Origin: Compostibacillus humi
Lineage (GTDB): Bacteria > Bacillota > Bacilli > Bacillales > Amphibacillaceae
Direction of reading: 5' to 3'
Assembly (NCBI RefSeq): GCF_014637175.1
Contig: NZ_BMEV01000002.1
Location: forward strand, 1-64,000
Length of the DNA stretch: 64,000 nucleotides
The position numbers were made by a program, and so were the translations under genes. This document shows positions 20,070 through 28,676 of the stretch, piece after piece. The first letter of the stretch is position 1. The number at the start of each line of letters is the position of its first letter. Below the pieces are notes generated by a model. It did not search any database. It saw only the letters and a list, made by a program, of their open reading frames with translations, and was not told the DNA's origin.

Positions 20070-20796
20070 CTGCAACAAAGAAAATTCTCTCTGGTGTTTG
20101 CGCAGGCTCCTTCGTTAATGAAAAATCATAATATACCGATATATTTTGAAACCCGGCTTTTTCCAGCAAGCGTTCATAAAAATGTACAGGATAAGTCCGC
20201 TGATGATGGATTTCATCAAATCGCTGATATAAGGCACCATCCTTCACAAAAATCGTAAGGTCATGAAACATTTCCCCCGGCTCAGCGCCTTCACGACAAA
20301 ACCAAATGTAGGATACATCCTCCATCACATCGGCAAAAGTATGATTGATATAATGGTTACTGACATGATCTAGCGAATGGATATCGAACATAAATAAACC
20401 TTCCCTCGCAAGGGAAGCATATACCCGGTCAAACACAACGGCTAAATCCTTTTCTTCCGTTATGTAGTTTATCACGTCACAGTAGCTGACACATACATCG
20501 ATGTTCTCCAAGCCGTTGAGCTCCCGAATATCTTGGCAAACCCACTGGATATCCACTTTTTCATCATAGGCTTTTTGATCAGCGACGGTAAGCATATCAC
20601 GTGACGAATCTACACCTGTCACATGATAGCCTTCTTTTGCAAGACGAATAGCGATTTCGCCGGTGCCGCAGCCTAAATCGGCAATACGAAGATAAGGCCT
20701 GTTCCCAATGATTGCCTTCGTGAAGTCGACCCAGCGGCTGTACGGGGCTTCCTTCATAAAACGGTCATAGACAGACGCTAATTGGTAGTACGCCAT
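20053..20796 (-). CDS. yqeM: YqeM, class I SAM-dependent methyltransferase
   Basis: The 247-residue product has the Rossmann methyltransferase signature ADLGCGTGEIA (about 38-48), the following acidic loop GVDSS, and a motif near 95-105 with SYCDVINYI. The substrate is unknown. Position between rsfS and comEA matches B. subtilis YqeM. The ATG at 20796 is chosen because MAYYQLASVYDRFM is the family N-terminus; the longer frame overlaps rsfS. Two bases separate it from the rsfS stop. A terminator is built into its last codons. Confidence 0.9.
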   Translation of the reverse strand: MAYYQLASVYDRFMKEAPYSRWVDFTKAIIGNRPYLRIADLGCGTGEIAIRLAKEGYHVTGVDSSRDMLTVADQKAYDEKVDIQWVCQDIRELNGLENIDVCVSYCDVINYITEEKDLAVVFDRVYASLAREGLFMFDIHSLDHVSNHYINHTFADVMEDVSYIWFCREGAEPGEMFHDLTIFVKDGALYQRFDEIHHQRTYPVHFYERLLEKAGFQNISVYYDFSLTKEPAQTPERIFFVAEKIPE

Positions 20797-20798
20797 GC

Positions 20799-21158
20799 TT
20801 ATCCTTCCATTCCGATTTGTAACGGAATGCGGGCAGCGTCTCCCCAAAGCCGTTCCAAATTATAGTAATTCCGCTCATCTTTATGGAAAATGTGACATAC
20901 TACATCACCAATATCAACTAATACCCATCTCGCCTGTTCAAAACCTTCCATTCTCTTCACATGGATGCCCTCTTCTTCCAGGCGGTCTTTTATTTCCTTT
21001 GCAATCGATTGCACTTGCCGTTCATTGTTGCCGTGGCAAATAAGGAAATAATCTGCGATTAGGGAAACGTTTTTCATATCTAAAGCAATAATGTCTTCCG
21101 CAAGCTTATCGTCACATGCTTCCGCTGCAAGCTGAACGATTTTTTTATTTTCTACCAA
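20799..21158 (-). CDS. rsfS: Ribosomal silencing factor RsfS
   Basis: RsfS binds ribosomal protein L14 and prevents subunit joining, dampening translation in poor conditions. The 119-residue Iojap-family protein contains ALDMKNVSLIADYFLICHGN and the C-terminal VCHIFHKDERNYYNLERLWGDA. The open frame starts at an ATG that lies within the ribosome-binding site; the TTG at 21158, eight bases after GGAGG, is preferred. It overlaps the end of yqeK, so translation is probably coupled. It belongs to the nadD-yqeK-rsfS cluster. Confidence 0.95.
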   Translation of the reverse strand: MVENKKIVQLAAEACDDKLAEDIIALDMKNVSLIADYFLICHGNNERQVQSIAKEIKDRLEEEGIHVKRMEGFEQARWVLVDIGDVVCHIFHKDERNYYNLERLWGDAARIPLQIGMEG

Positions 21159-21732
21159 ATACACTACCTCCATTTAATCGTTTTGTAAGATCATTATATG
21201 CATAAAATGTATCCGGGTAGATAGGCTCACCCTTACGCATTAAATGTTGTATCGTATTTTTTGAGGCTTGATGACAAGCCTGAATTATGTCTTTTTCTGC
21301 CATCGCACGGACTTCCTCTACACCGGGAAAATTCCTTCCAGGCTCAATATAGTCCGCCAAAAAAACAATCATTTCCAATAAGGACATATGTGCCCTTCCC
21401 GTCGTATGATACTGAATCGCCAGCCGGATTTCTCTATCCTGAATTCCGTGCTCCCGGGCGATTAAAACTGCAGCAACAGGACCATGCCACAATTCGGGAT
21501 GATATTCCAGCAAATCTTTCGGCAAATCACTTTCAATAATACACCGCTTCATTTCCTCCAATGGCCGATATTTGCAATAATCATGGAAAATTGCTGCAAG
21601 AACTGCCTTTTCTTTGTCGGCAAAATATTTGTCAGCCAGGAGTGCAGCAGTATCCGCTACTCGTAGTGTATGCTGTAAACGTTTCTCCGGCAAATATTTT
21701 TTTACAATGCCGATCGCTTCTTCACGCTTCAT
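21145..21732 (-). CDS. yqeK: YqeK, HD-domain Np4N hydrolase
   Basis: YqeK proteins are HD-domain enzymes that hydrolyse diadenosine tetraphosphate symmetrically to ADP. The 195-residue product shows the HD signature in HTLRVADTA (about 21) and FHDYCKY (about 49), then HGPVAA and a late FLADYIEP metal-ligand motif. It overlaps nadD by 11 bases and rsfS by 14, a tight cluster linking NAD synthesis, stress dinucleotide clearance and ribosome silencing. AGGGG precedes the ATG. Confidence 0.93.
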   Translation of the reverse strand: MKREEAIGIVKKYLPEKRLQHTLRVADTAALLADKYFADKEKAVLAAIFHDYCKYRPLEEMKRCIIESDLPKDLLEYHPELWHGPVAAVLIAREHGIQDREIRLAIQYHTTGRAHMSLLEMIVFLADYIEPGRNFPGVEEVRAMAEKDIIQACHQASKNTIQHLMRKGEPIYPDTFYAYNDLTKRLNGGSVFGRK

Positions 21733-22288
21733 ATAACCCCTTCTCCCTTATATACGCATAAACTGAATCGGGAATGAGATAGCGGGACTCTATCCCGTTC
21801 CGCAGTCTTTCCCTCAAAAGAGACGATGAAATATCAATTGCCGGAATTTCCACTTCAATAAAAGGATAAGTTGTCTTTAGTTCGTAACCCGACCGCTTTA
21901 CACCGACGAATTTTACAAGCTGAACCAGCTCTTCAATTCGATGCCAATGGGGCAAATATTCTACCATATCCGCACCGATTATGAAATAAAAATCAACATC
22001 CGGAAATTCGTTGCGAAATTGTTTGATCGTATCAATCGTATACGACTTGCCGGACCGTTCCACTTCGACGGTTTGCAGGCGAAAATGTGGATTTGCTGAA
22101 ATGGCAATTTCTGTCATTTGCACACGGTCTCTGGCAGTAGTTTTTGCCTCCTCCTTATGGGGAGGAGTATACGTAGGGATAAACCAGATTTCCTCCAATT
22201 TTAATGCGATGCGCACTTCCTCTGCTATGATAAGGTGGCCGATATGGGGCGGGTCAAAGGTTCCTCCAAGTATGCCGATCTTTCTCAT
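21722..22288 (-). CDS. nadD: Nicotinate-nucleotide adenylyltransferase
   Basis: NadD joins nicotinate mononucleotide and ATP to give deamido-NAD, a required step in NAD synthesis. The 188-residue nucleotidyltransferase has GGTFDPPHIGH (about 8-18), the substrate loop TPPHK, and the C-terminal ISSSLLRERL variant of the ISSTxxR motif. The long upstream frame is dismissed because AAGGAGAAGGAC lies directly before the ATG at 22288 and the protein then starts MRKIGILGG. It follows yhbY by ten bases in the same operon. Confidence 0.96.
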   Translation of the reverse strand: MRKIGILGGTFDPPHIGHLIIAEEVRIALKLEEIWFIPTYTPPHKEEAKTTARDRVQMTEIAISANPHFRLQTVEVERSGKSYTIDTIKQFRNEFPDVDFYFIIGADMVEYLPHWHRIEELVQLVKFVGVKRSGYELKTTYPFIEVEIPAIDISSSLLRERLRNGIESRYLIPDSVYAYIREKGLYEA

Positions 22289-22298
22289 GTCCTTCTCC

Positions 22299-22589
22299 TT
22301 ATGGCAATTCAATCCTTTTGTTTTCCTTCGATTCTTTATATAAGACGATATTATTTCCAATAATTTGCACAACTTCACTGGAAGTGCCGAAAGCAAGCTG
22401 TTCTGCTACCGTATGTTTATCTTCCAAACAGTTTTGCAACACGCTCACCTTTAACAATTCTCGTTTTTCCAGGGCATCTCCGATTTGCTTAATCATATTC
22501 TCATTGACGCCATCTTTTCCTACTTGAAATATCGGCTTTAAATGATGTGCTTCCGACCGCAGAAATCGTTTTTGCTTTCCAGTTAGCAT
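22299..22589 (-). CDS. yhbY: YhbY-type RNA-binding protein (CRM domain)
   Basis: The 96-residue protein is a single CRM domain, an RNA-binding fold associated with 50S ribosomal precursors. It shows LTGKQKRFLRSEAHHLKPIFQ, the GKDG loop and the C-terminal LYKESKENKRIELP. B. subtilis calls this gene yqeI. An ATG two codons upstream is too near AAGGA; the ATG at 22589 has eight-base spacing and gives the exact family length. It lies between aroE and nadD, two bases from the aroE stop. Confidence 0.95.
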   Translation of the reverse strand: MLTGKQKRFLRSEAHHLKPIFQVGKDGVNENMIKQIGDALEKRELLKVSVLQNCLEDKHTVAEQLAFGTSSEVVQIIGNNIVLYKESKENKRIELP

Positions 22590-22591
22590 GT

Positions 22592-23431
22592 TCATCTTCC
22601 TTCCAAAATACGTTGCAGTTGTTCATCCATGTCATCCAGGGAGACGGTAATTCCTGTCCAAATTTCAAAGGCTAATTGGGCCTGATATAAAAGCATCGTA
22701 TGGCCGTAATGGACTTTCGCCTTATTCTCCATTGCCATCTGCAAAAATCGGGTTAAAATGGGCTGATAAACGATATCGCTCACAATGGTTCCCGGTTTTA
22801 GCGAGGAAATCGAAAAAATTGCCTGGTCTGCTTCAGGCTTCATCCCAACGGAAGTCGTCTGGATGATTAAATCATACTGATTCAGCTTTTGCTCTGCTTT
22901 TTCCAAAGTATATACATTGGAAACAGTCCATGATTTTCCTAGTTTTGCAATCTCCTCTGCTTTTTCTGCAGTACGATTGGCAATATCAATATGCTGATAC
23001 CCTTCGGAGGAGAGAGCGTAAAAAATTCCTCTTGCAGCACCGCCGGCACCGATAAGCAGAATCTTTAATGAATGGTCCGCCATCTCTTCCGGATATTTCA
23101 CCTTTAACGAACGGACATATCCCAAACCATCCGTATTATACCCTATCCATCTGCCGCTTTTTAAATGAACGGTATTCACTGCCCCAATCTCACGAGCGGC
23201 AATATCCAATTCATCGAGATATGGGATAATAGCCTGTTTGTATGGTGCTGTCACATTAAAACCGGTAACGCCCTTTTCTTTCATCTCCTCCAGCTGGAAA
23301 GGGAGGTCTTCTTTTCGTTTTATTTCGTTAATCGTATAGTTCCCTTCCATCTTAGCCTTTCTCAAAAACTCTCCATGTATCCATGGAGACAAGGAATGCT
23401 GAATCGGGTAACCTATTAATTGAAATTTCAT
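22592..23431 (-). CDS. aroE: Shikimate dehydrogenase
   Basis: AroE reduces 3-dehydroshikimate to shikimate with NADPH in aromatic amino-acid synthesis. The 279-residue product has the substrate motif SLSPWIHGEF, the catalytic lysine in NVTAPYKQ, NTDGLGY and the dinucleotide loop GAGGAARG, followed by ANRTAEKA for NADP. The ATG at 23431 follows GGGAGAGG and begins MKFQLIGYP, as usual. It sits between yqeH and yhbY in the same unusual mix of ribosome-assembly and metabolic genes seen in B. subtilis. Confidence 0.96.
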   Translation of the reverse strand: MKFQLIGYPIQHSLSPWIHGEFLRKAKMEGNYTINEIKRKEDLPFQLEEMKEKGVTGFNVTAPYKQAIIPYLDELDIAAREIGAVNTVHLKSGRWIGYNTDGLGYVRSLKVKYPEEMADHSLKILLIGAGGAARGIFYALSSEGYQHIDIANRTAEKAEEIAKLGKSWTVSNVYTLEKAEQKLNQYDLIIQTTSVGMKPEADQAIFSISSLKPGTIVSDIVYQPILTRFLQMAMENKAKVHYGHTMLLYQAQLAFEIWTGITVSLDDMDEQLQRILEGR

Positions 23432-23444
23432 TCTTTTCCTCTCC

Positions 23445-24545
23445 CTAAATAATCGATTTTCTAATAATTGCCGGAACACCTTTCGGGCTAAAGACTCGCA
23501 CTGTTAATGCACTTCCTGAAAGGCTGACCCAACCGAGTCCGGGAAAAACGATATCCGTCTTTTCTTCCCCAATGCGAAACGTCCTCTCTTCCAGCGGCGG
23601 CAATTGTTTTAGTGTCAATTCATTAGGCGGTGAAAGCAGTTTCGTAACATGATTTTCATATAATTCATCTGCTTTTTCCAGTTTTGTCCGGTGGATGTTC
23701 AAATCGTTGGAAAAATAACAGACGAAAGATTGCCTTTCTCCTTTTAAAAAGTCAATCCGGGCCAAACCTCCAAAAAACAGCGTCTGTTGCGAGTTGAGCT
23801 GATACACCTTCGGCTTAATTTCTTTCTTTGGTGTGATAATTTTTAAGTCCTCTTCTGACAGATAATGAACAATTTGCTGCTTATTAATAATCCCCGGGGT
23901 GTCGATGATTGCACTGGCATCATCCAGAGGAATCTTGATGAAGCCTAAAGTTGTCCCGGGAAAATAGGATGTCGTTATGACATCTTTATCTCCAGTAGAC
24001 CTTTGAATCAGCCGATTAATAAAGGTCGATTTGCCGACGTTGGTTGTGCCGACAATATAGATATTTTTATTTTTGCGGTGCGCTTCCATAGAAGCTGCCA
24101 GTTCGTCCATGCCAAATCCTTTTTTGGAGGAAATTAAAAAGACATCTTCTGTCTTTATTCCCGCTTCTTTTGCCTGGGAACGCAGCCATTGGATTAGTTT
24201 TTGCTTATTCACCGACTTCGGCAATAAATCTACCTTGTTGCCGACAAGTATGATCGGATGGTTTCCGACAATGCGGTTAATTCCCGGGATGAAACTTCCG
24301 CTGACATCAAATATATCGATAATATATACGACTAATCCTTCCTGTTCACTAATGGAACTGACAAGCTGCATAAAGTCTTCATCGGACATGGAGATATCCT
24401 GAATTTCATTATAATGTTTTAAACGGAAACATCTTTGGCAAAGAATTGTATCCCGATTAAGGGAACTGCTTGGTGCATAACCTAATTTTTCCGGATCTGT
24501 TGTTTGTATTTGAATGCCGCATCCATTACAGAAAATGGTTTCCAA
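23445..24545 (-). CDS. yqeH: YqeH, circularly permuted GTPase for 30S assembly
   Basis: YqeH GTPase helps small-subunit maturation and is needed for normal 16S rRNA levels. The 366-residue protein has a zinc finger with Cys6, Cys9, Cys36 and Cys39, then permuted GTPase motifs in the order G4 NKVD, G5 SSKKG, G1 GTTNVGKST and G3 DTPG, and an RNA-binding C-terminal domain. The start is TTG, seven bases after GGAGG. It follows yqeG by two bases, so both are surely co-translated. Confidence 0.96.
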   Translation of the reverse strand: METIFCNGCGIQIQTTDPEKLGYAPSSSLNRDTILCQRCFRLKHYNEIQDISMSDEDFMQLVSSISEQEGLVVYIIDIFDVSGSFIPGINRIVGNHPIILVGNKVDLLPKSVNKQKLIQWLRSQAKEAGIKTEDVFLISSKKGFGMDELAASMEAHRKNKNIYIVGTTNVGKSTFINRLIQRSTGDKDVITTSYFPGTTLGFIKIPLDDASAIIDTPGIINKQQIVHYLSEEDLKIITPKKEIKPKVYQLNSQQTLFFGGLARIDFLKGERQSFVCYFSNDLNIHRTKLEKADELYENHVTKLLSPPNELTLKQLPPLEERTFRIGEEKTDIVFPGLGWVSLSGSALTVRVFSPKGVPAIIRKSII

Positions 24546-24547
24546 AT

Positions 24548-25063
24548 TTATTCCTCCCAGCTGATTTTCCCTTTTTTCCGCAATTGCCTAAAAATAAATC
24601 GTTCAATTTTTCGATTGATTTTCGTAATTTTCCCGTCCGTTTCGACAATCGGTACAACTAATATCGTCTTTAAGCCAGCCATATTCCCGCCAAGTACATC
24701 GGTCAACAGCTGGTCACCGATGACGACAATTTCTTCCTTTTTAAGTTCCATTTCTTTTGCCGCCTTTAAAAATGCCTTTCTGAGGGGCTTTTTTGCGCTA
24801 TACACGTATTTTGCTTTTAGCGGTTCGGCAAAGAAGGTTACTCTTTCCCGATTATTATTGGAAAGAATCGTTACTTTTATATTATTTTCCTTCATTTTCT
24901 GAAACCAGTCTTGTACTTCTGGTGTCGCTTCTTTCATATCCCAAGGCACTAATGTATTATCGAGATCGGTAATAATTCCCCGAATGCCTTCATTATGTAA
25001 TTTTTCTGGCGTAATTTCAAAAATACTTTTGGCAAATTCATTTGGCAACATCAGATTCTTCAA
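24548..25063 (-). CDS. yqeG: YqeG, HAD-superfamily phosphatase
   Basis: The 171-residue product is a HAD IIIA phosphatase with the nucleophile motif DLDNT (Asp33, Asp35), SNN, a lysine in KKPLRK and the metal site GDQLLTDV. The physiological substrate is not established; related proteins dephosphorylate phosphatidylglycerophosphate. The start is TTG, preceded by AGAGGTG at six bases. It is the first gene of the yqeG-yqeH-aroE-yhbY-nadD-yqeK-rsfS-yqeM cluster. TATAAT on the minus strand (25089-25094) may be its -10 box, but the -35 is poor. Confidence 0.92.
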   Translation of the reverse strand: MKNLMLPNEFAKSIFEITPEKLHNEGIRGIITDLDNTLVPWDMKEATPEVQDWFQKMKENNIKVTILSNNNRERVTFFAEPLKAKYVYSAKKPLRKAFLKAAKEMELKKEEIVVIGDQLLTDVLGGNMAGLKTILVVPIVETDGKITKINRKIERFIFRQLRKKGKISWEE

Positions 25064-25243
25064 TCGTTACACCTCTAGACTAATGACAATTATACAATTC
25101 TAATCCTACAATAGAATGGGAGTAAAGAAAAGCTTTAGCTAAATTCAGTTGCAGTTGGAAAAGGGACTATTTTATGTTTCATTTTTATAGAAAATGACTG
25201 TTTTTCTTGAAAATCGTTCGACATTTCTCGATATTTTTTGAGT

Positions 25244-25343
25244 TGTGGATAAGTTTATTCACATTATCAACACGATAGATTTGCGATTTTTAGAGCATTT
25301 TAGACATTTTATACACAACTTATCTACAAGCGAGTGTAGATAA
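25244..25343. promoter_or_regulatory. Cluster of six DnaA boxes upstream of sda
   Basis: Three exact TTATNCACA boxes occur at 25244-25252 (minus), 25255-25263 and 25309-25317, and three one-mismatch boxes at 25264-25272, 25320-25328 and 25335-25343 (minus). The last two form a perfect inverted repeat, AACTTATCTACA against TGTAGATAAGTT, around six bases. In B. subtilis DnaA binds upstream of sda and links replication status to sporulation; this array fits that role. The preceding stretch 25095-25243 is AT-rich and shows nothing else definite. Confidence 0.92.
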
Positions 25344-25351
25344 GTTGAATC

Positions 25352-25380
25352 TTGTCCATTAATTTGAATCATGTTAAATT
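25352..25380 (+). promoter_or_regulatory. Candidate sda promoter
   Basis: TTGTCC (25352-25357) and TAAATT (25375-25380) are 17 bases apart, directly downstream of the last DnaA box and about 50 bases before sda. DnaA bound at 25335-25343 would touch RNA polymerase at the -35 region. Confidence 0.55.
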
Positions 25381-25432
25381 ATAAATAACTTGTTTTGAGT
25401 TAGAATTTAAAAATTTTTAGGAGGGCGCAAGG

Positions 25433-25582
25433 ATGGAACACTTATCCGATGATTTGCTCATCGAGTCCTATTTCACGGCAACCCGCTTAAAGCTTAGCCC
25501 TGATTTTATATCCTTAATTGAAGACGAGATTCATAGAAGGTCGTTATCCCACTTAATTTTGAACAAGAAACAAGGAAGGTAG
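25433..25582 (+). CDS. sda: Sda, sporulation checkpoint inhibitor
   Basis: Sda binds the histidine kinases that start the Spo0A phosphorelay (KinA in B. subtilis) and stops sporulation when DNA replication is blocked or newly begun. The 49-residue protein, [20 protein letters not shown] followed by [14 protein letters not shown], matches the helical hairpin of Sda. It has a slightly longer basic C-terminus (NKKQGR) than the 46-residue B. subtilis form. AGGAGGG precedes the ATG. The DnaA-box cluster upstream supports the assignment. It is too short for many gene finders. Confidence 0.95.
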   Translation: MEHLSDDLLIESYFTATRLKLSPDFISLIEDEIHRRSLSHLILNKKQGR

Positions 25583-25602
25583 CATATATAGCAAATTTTG
25601 CT

Positions 25603-25620
25603 CTTATCCCACAGGATAAG
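25603..25620 (+). terminator. Weak hairpin after sda
   Basis: CTTATCC (25603-25609) and GGATAAG (25614-25620) form a 7-bp stem with a 4-base loop, followed by an AT-rich stretch with TTTTT ten bases on. It may end the sda transcript. Confidence 0.4.
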
Positions 25621-25777
25621 GGTTAATTATTTTTCGGCTTTCTAAATATGATGGCCACAATTGTTGTATGGACAGACACGAAACCACCTCCACTCTCATA
25701 ACAATGGAATATAGGCAAATACCCAGCCAGTGCTGTACTTGTATCTTCACAGTACTTAACTTAGGAGGTGAATGTAT

Positions 25778-26488
25778 TTGTCCGGCATACTCACTGTCTT
25801 AGCGATGATTGTGAAAGAAGCCCTTTTTTTTGTCTCCTATGTTAAAAACCACGCATTTCCCCAGCCGTTACCCCCTGATGACGAAATGAAATATATCAAA
25901 GAAATGGAGAACGGGAGCAAAGAAGCCCGTAACAAACTGATTGAACATAATTTGCGTTTAGTGGCGCATATTGTAAAAAAGTTCGAAAATACGGGAGAAG
26001 ATATGGAAGATTTAATTTCCATTGGCACGATCGGATTGATTAAAGGAGTGGAAAGTTATTCTCCCGACAAAGGAACAAAGCTTGCCACCTATGCGGCCCG
26101 CTGTATCGAAAATGAAATACTTATGCATTTGCGTTCATTAAAAAAGGTAAAAAAAGACGTCTCCCTCCATGACCCGATCGGTCAGGATAAAGAAGGAAAC
26201 GAAATCAGCTTAATCGATATTTTAGAAGCAGAAAATGAAAACATTATCGAATACATTCAATTAAATATGGAAATTGAAAAAATGCAGGAATTTTTCTCCA
26301 TTCTTGATCCCCGCGAAAGGGAAGTCATTATGTACCGTTACGGTTTAAACAATACACAGGAGATGACCCAAAGGGAAATCGCAAAAAAATTAAATATTTC
26401 CCGAAGTTACGTGTCCCGGATCGAAAAAAGAGCGTTAATGAAAGTATTCCATGAATATTACCGTAAAGAACGAAAAGAGAAAACATAG
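25778..26488 (+). CDS. sigK: RNA polymerase sigma-K factor, uninterrupted
   Basis: Sigma-K directs late mother-cell transcription for coat and cortex formation. The 236-residue protein has the hydrophobic prosequence (about 1-20) removed by SpoIVFB, region 2 with [17 protein letters not shown], and the region 4 helix-turn-helix with [18 protein letters not shown]. The gene is continuous, not split by a skin element as in B. subtilis. An ATG at 25772 lies three bases after AGGAGG; the TTG at 25778 has nine-base spacing and aligns with the B. subtilis N-terminus, so it is preferred. A strong terminator follows. Confidence 0.96.
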   Translation: MSGILTVLAMIVKEALFFVSYVKNHAFPQPLPPDDEMKYIKEMENGSKEARNKLIEHNLRLVAHIVKKFENTGEDMEDLISIGTIGLIKGVESYSPDKGTKLATYAARCIENEILMHLRSLKKVKKDVSLHDPIGQDKEGNEISLIDILEAENENIIEYIQLNMEIEKMQEFFSILDPREREVIMYRYGLNNTQEMTQREIAKKLNISRSYVSRIEKRALMKVFHEYYRKERKEKT

Positions 26489-26518
26489 CTGCAAAGAATT
26501 GCAAAACATAAAATGATG

Positions 26519-26557
26519 TTGGCCGGTTCCTATTAGTCAGTTCCGGCCAAGTTTTTT
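26519..26557 (+). terminator. Terminator of sigK
   Basis: TTGGCCGG (26519-26526) and CCGGCCAA (26543-26550) form an 8-bp GC-rich stem followed by G and TTTTTT. mtnN converges from the other side and may share it. Confidence 0.85.
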
Positions 26558-26564
26558 GCCAGCA

Positions 26565-27260
26565 TTACTCTCCCAGCTTTTTTACCATTTCCATCACAAT
26601 CGCTGAAGCGTTTTTAGCCGCTGTTTCCAAAAATTCATCGAACGTTACCGAAGATTCTTTTCCGGCTATGTCTGATAATGCACGGAGAACAACAAAGGGG
26701 ACGTTATACTGGTAGCAGACTTGGGCGATTGCTGCTGCTTCCATTTCTGCTGCTATGAGGTCTGGAAAATTTTTTTTAACCGCTGCAACATGGTCCGGGT
26801 CCGCCATGAACGAATCTCCGGTAGCAACCATTCCCTTAGCATAAGGAAGTTTGAGTTTTTTTACTGCATCTGTAGCTATCTGAACTAATCGGGAATCGCT
26901 TTGAAAGGCTGCAGGCATTCCCGGAACTTGTCCGAGAGCATAATCGAAAGCAGTTACGTCCACGTCATGATAGACGACTTCTGTAGAAATGACGATATCT
27001 CCGACATTGGAATGTTCTTGAAATCCTCCTGCCGATCCCGTATTAATGATTAACGACGGCGCAAACCGTTCATGTAAAATCGTTGTTGCCATTGCAGCAT
27101 TTGTTTTTCCGATTCCGGATTTTAACAACACTGCCTCTTTGTCGGATAAATACCCTTTGACAAACAAACAATTAGCAACCGTAATATCTTCTTTGTTTTT
27201 CATTTCCTTTAATAGAATTTCAATTTCTTCATCCATTGCTCCAATAATGCCAATAACCAT
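26565..27260 (-). CDS. mtnN: 5'-methylthioadenosine/S-adenosylhomocysteine nucleosidase
   Basis: MtnN cleaves adenine from methylthioadenosine, S-adenosylhomocysteine and 5'-deoxyadenosine, keeping methyltransferases and radical-SAM enzymes active. The 231-residue product has GSAGG, EMEAAAIA and the catalytic aspartate in ALSDIAG, with the same length as the B. subtilis enzyme. The ATG at 27260 lies seven bases after GGAGG; the longer open frame runs into yrrS. It follows yrrS by 17 bases and probably shares its transcript. Confidence 0.97.
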   Translation of the reverse strand: MVIGIIGAMDEEIEILLKEMKNKEDITVANCLFVKGYLSDKEAVLLKSGIGKTNAAMATTILHERFAPSLIINTGSAGGFQEHSNVGDIVISTEVVYHDVDVTAFDYALGQVPGMPAAFQSDSRLVQIATDAVKKLKLPYAKGMVATGDSFMADPDHVAAVKKNFPDLIAAEMEAAAIAQVCYQYNVPFVVLRALSDIAGKESSVTFDEFLETAAKNASAIVMEMVKKLGE

Positions 27261-27277
27261 CCATTTACCTCCAACTG

Positions 27278-27922
27278 CTATTTTTTGTCGTTTTCTCTCA
27301 AGCGTTCCACTTTTGTCGGCTGCCATCCTTCGCCATCAATCCAGGATAAATAAACACGGTATATTTCTGTTTCTTCCTTGTCTGACACCGTTGCAACGAC
27401 AGCTTGATCTCCGTCCCTGCCTATCCACCATTCAATAAGATTATCTTCCGGCAAATTTGTTGCTGCAATGATCGCCTTGCGCATTTCAATCCGGTCCTGA
27501 GATCCGTCGTCATAATCGATCGTATGAGGGCCTGCCTGTTCCGTCCCGACCGGCTGCCAATTGGCGACATATGCTTCAACGACTAACGGATCCGTTGACT
27601 CTACTCTCTCCTTTTGCAGGCTGCTGCCAGTGTGTTGAGAAACTTCTTCTGTTTCCTCTTCTTGAGTTGCTTCCATATTGTCCTCTTTTTCCGAGTCTTC
27701 TTCCACAATTACTACTTCATCAGAAGATTCCTCCGGCTGGGAAGAAACTGTATCGTTTTCTTTCGTTTCTTCCTTAGCTTTATTTTCTTTATCCTCTCCT
27801 CCAAAAATCCACGTTCCCAAGACTCCAAGAAATAGGACAATCGCCAAAACCGAGAAGACACGGATTAATTTTTTATTTCTCTTTCGCTTCTGCAGTTTAT
27901 TGCGCCTCGAACGGCTATACAT
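27278..27922 (-). CDS. yrrS: YrrS family membrane protein (DUF1510)
   Basis: The 214-residue product has a basic N-terminus, one membrane segment (about 20-38), a long low-complexity acidic linker rich in Glu and Ser (about 40-105) and a C-terminal DUF1510 domain with PVGTEQAGPHTIDYDDGS. The domain faces outside; its function is unknown. AAGGAGG lies before the ATG at 27922. In B. subtilis yrrS lies beside the penicillin-binding gene pbpI and greA; pbpI is absent here. Confidence 0.9.
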   Translation of the reverse strand: MYSRSRRNKLQKRKRNKKLIRVFSVLAIVLFLGVLGTWIFGGEDKENKAKEETKENDTVSSQPEESSDEVVIVEEDSEKEDNMEATQEEETEEVSQHTGSSLQKERVESTDPLVVEAYVANWQPVGTEQAGPHTIDYDDGSQDRIEMRKAIIAATNLPEDNLIEWWIGRDGDQAVVATVSDKEETEIYRVYLSWIDGEGWQPTKVERLRENDKK

Positions 27923-28037
27923 AAACGAAACCTCCTTGCCGAATATTTTACCATATCTGGCGAAGTTTGCTGTACAAACAATGTATGAACTTCCATCCAC
28001 GTCTATACATTTTGATCTAAAAGTCTTCCAAACAGAA

Positions 28038-28061
28038 AAGCAGGATGCGATGATCCTGCTT
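28038..28061 (-). terminator. Terminator of greA
   Basis: AAGCAGGAT (28038-28046) and ATCCTGCTT (28053-28061) form a perfect 9-bp stem, followed on the minus strand by TTTTCTGTTT. It separates greA from yrrS. Confidence 0.75.
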
Positions 28062-28124
28062 CTTGTTTTTATGCTTTAAATTGTAAAAAAATGAAACATA
28101 AATTGCAATGAAAACGAAGGTCCA

Positions 28125-28598
28125 TTATTCGACTTTTATGATTTTCACTTGAATATCCCCGCCGGGTGTCGAAACAGTTACTTCCGAACCAACCTCTTTG
28201 CCAAGCAAACTCTTTGCCATCGGGGAATCGTTCGAAATCTTTCCTTCAAATGGATCGGCTTCTGCACTTCCTACAATCGTATATGTTTCTTCTTCCCCGT
28301 CAGGAAGCTCGATAAACGTAACTGATTTTCCTAAGGAAACTGTATTATTATTTTCATCATTCTCAATAATGACGGCGTTGCGAATCATTTTTTCAAGCTG
28401 GGTAATCCGCTGTTCCACAAAAGCTTGTTCATCTTTGGCTGCATCATATTCAGAGTTCTCAGACAAGTCGCCAAAACCGCGGGCAATTTTGATCCGTTCC
28501 ACAACCTCTTGTCTTCTCTCTGTTTTTAAGTATTCAAGCTCTTTTTCTAATTTTTCTTTCCCCTCTTTTGTCATATAATATTTTTTCTCTAATGACAT
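28125..28598 (-). CDS. greA: Transcription elongation factor GreA
   Basis: GreA rescues backtracked RNA polymerase by stimulating cleavage of the RNA 3' end. The 157-residue protein has the N-terminal coiled coil with the acidic tip region [16 protein letters not shown] (about 42-57) and the C-terminal FKBP-like domain ending [12 protein letters not shown]. Nine residues precede the more usual start, but AAAGGAG lies before the ATG at 28598 and B. subtilis GreA also has a similar extension. It lies between udk and yrrS. Confidence 0.97.
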   Translation of the reverse strand: MSLEKKYYMTKEGKEKLEKELEYLKTERRQEVVERIKIARGFGDLSENSEYDAAKDEQAFVEQRITQLEKMIRNAVIIENDENNNTVSLGKSVTFIELPDGEEETYTIVGSAEADPFEGKISNDSPMAKSLLGKEVGSEVTVSTPGGDIQVKIIKVE

Positions 28599-28676
28599 AT
28601 AAACACTCCTTTAGCATATGACCGTAATATTTCCGGGTTATGAAAAAAACCGTTTACAGCCAGTGTATTCTTATAA

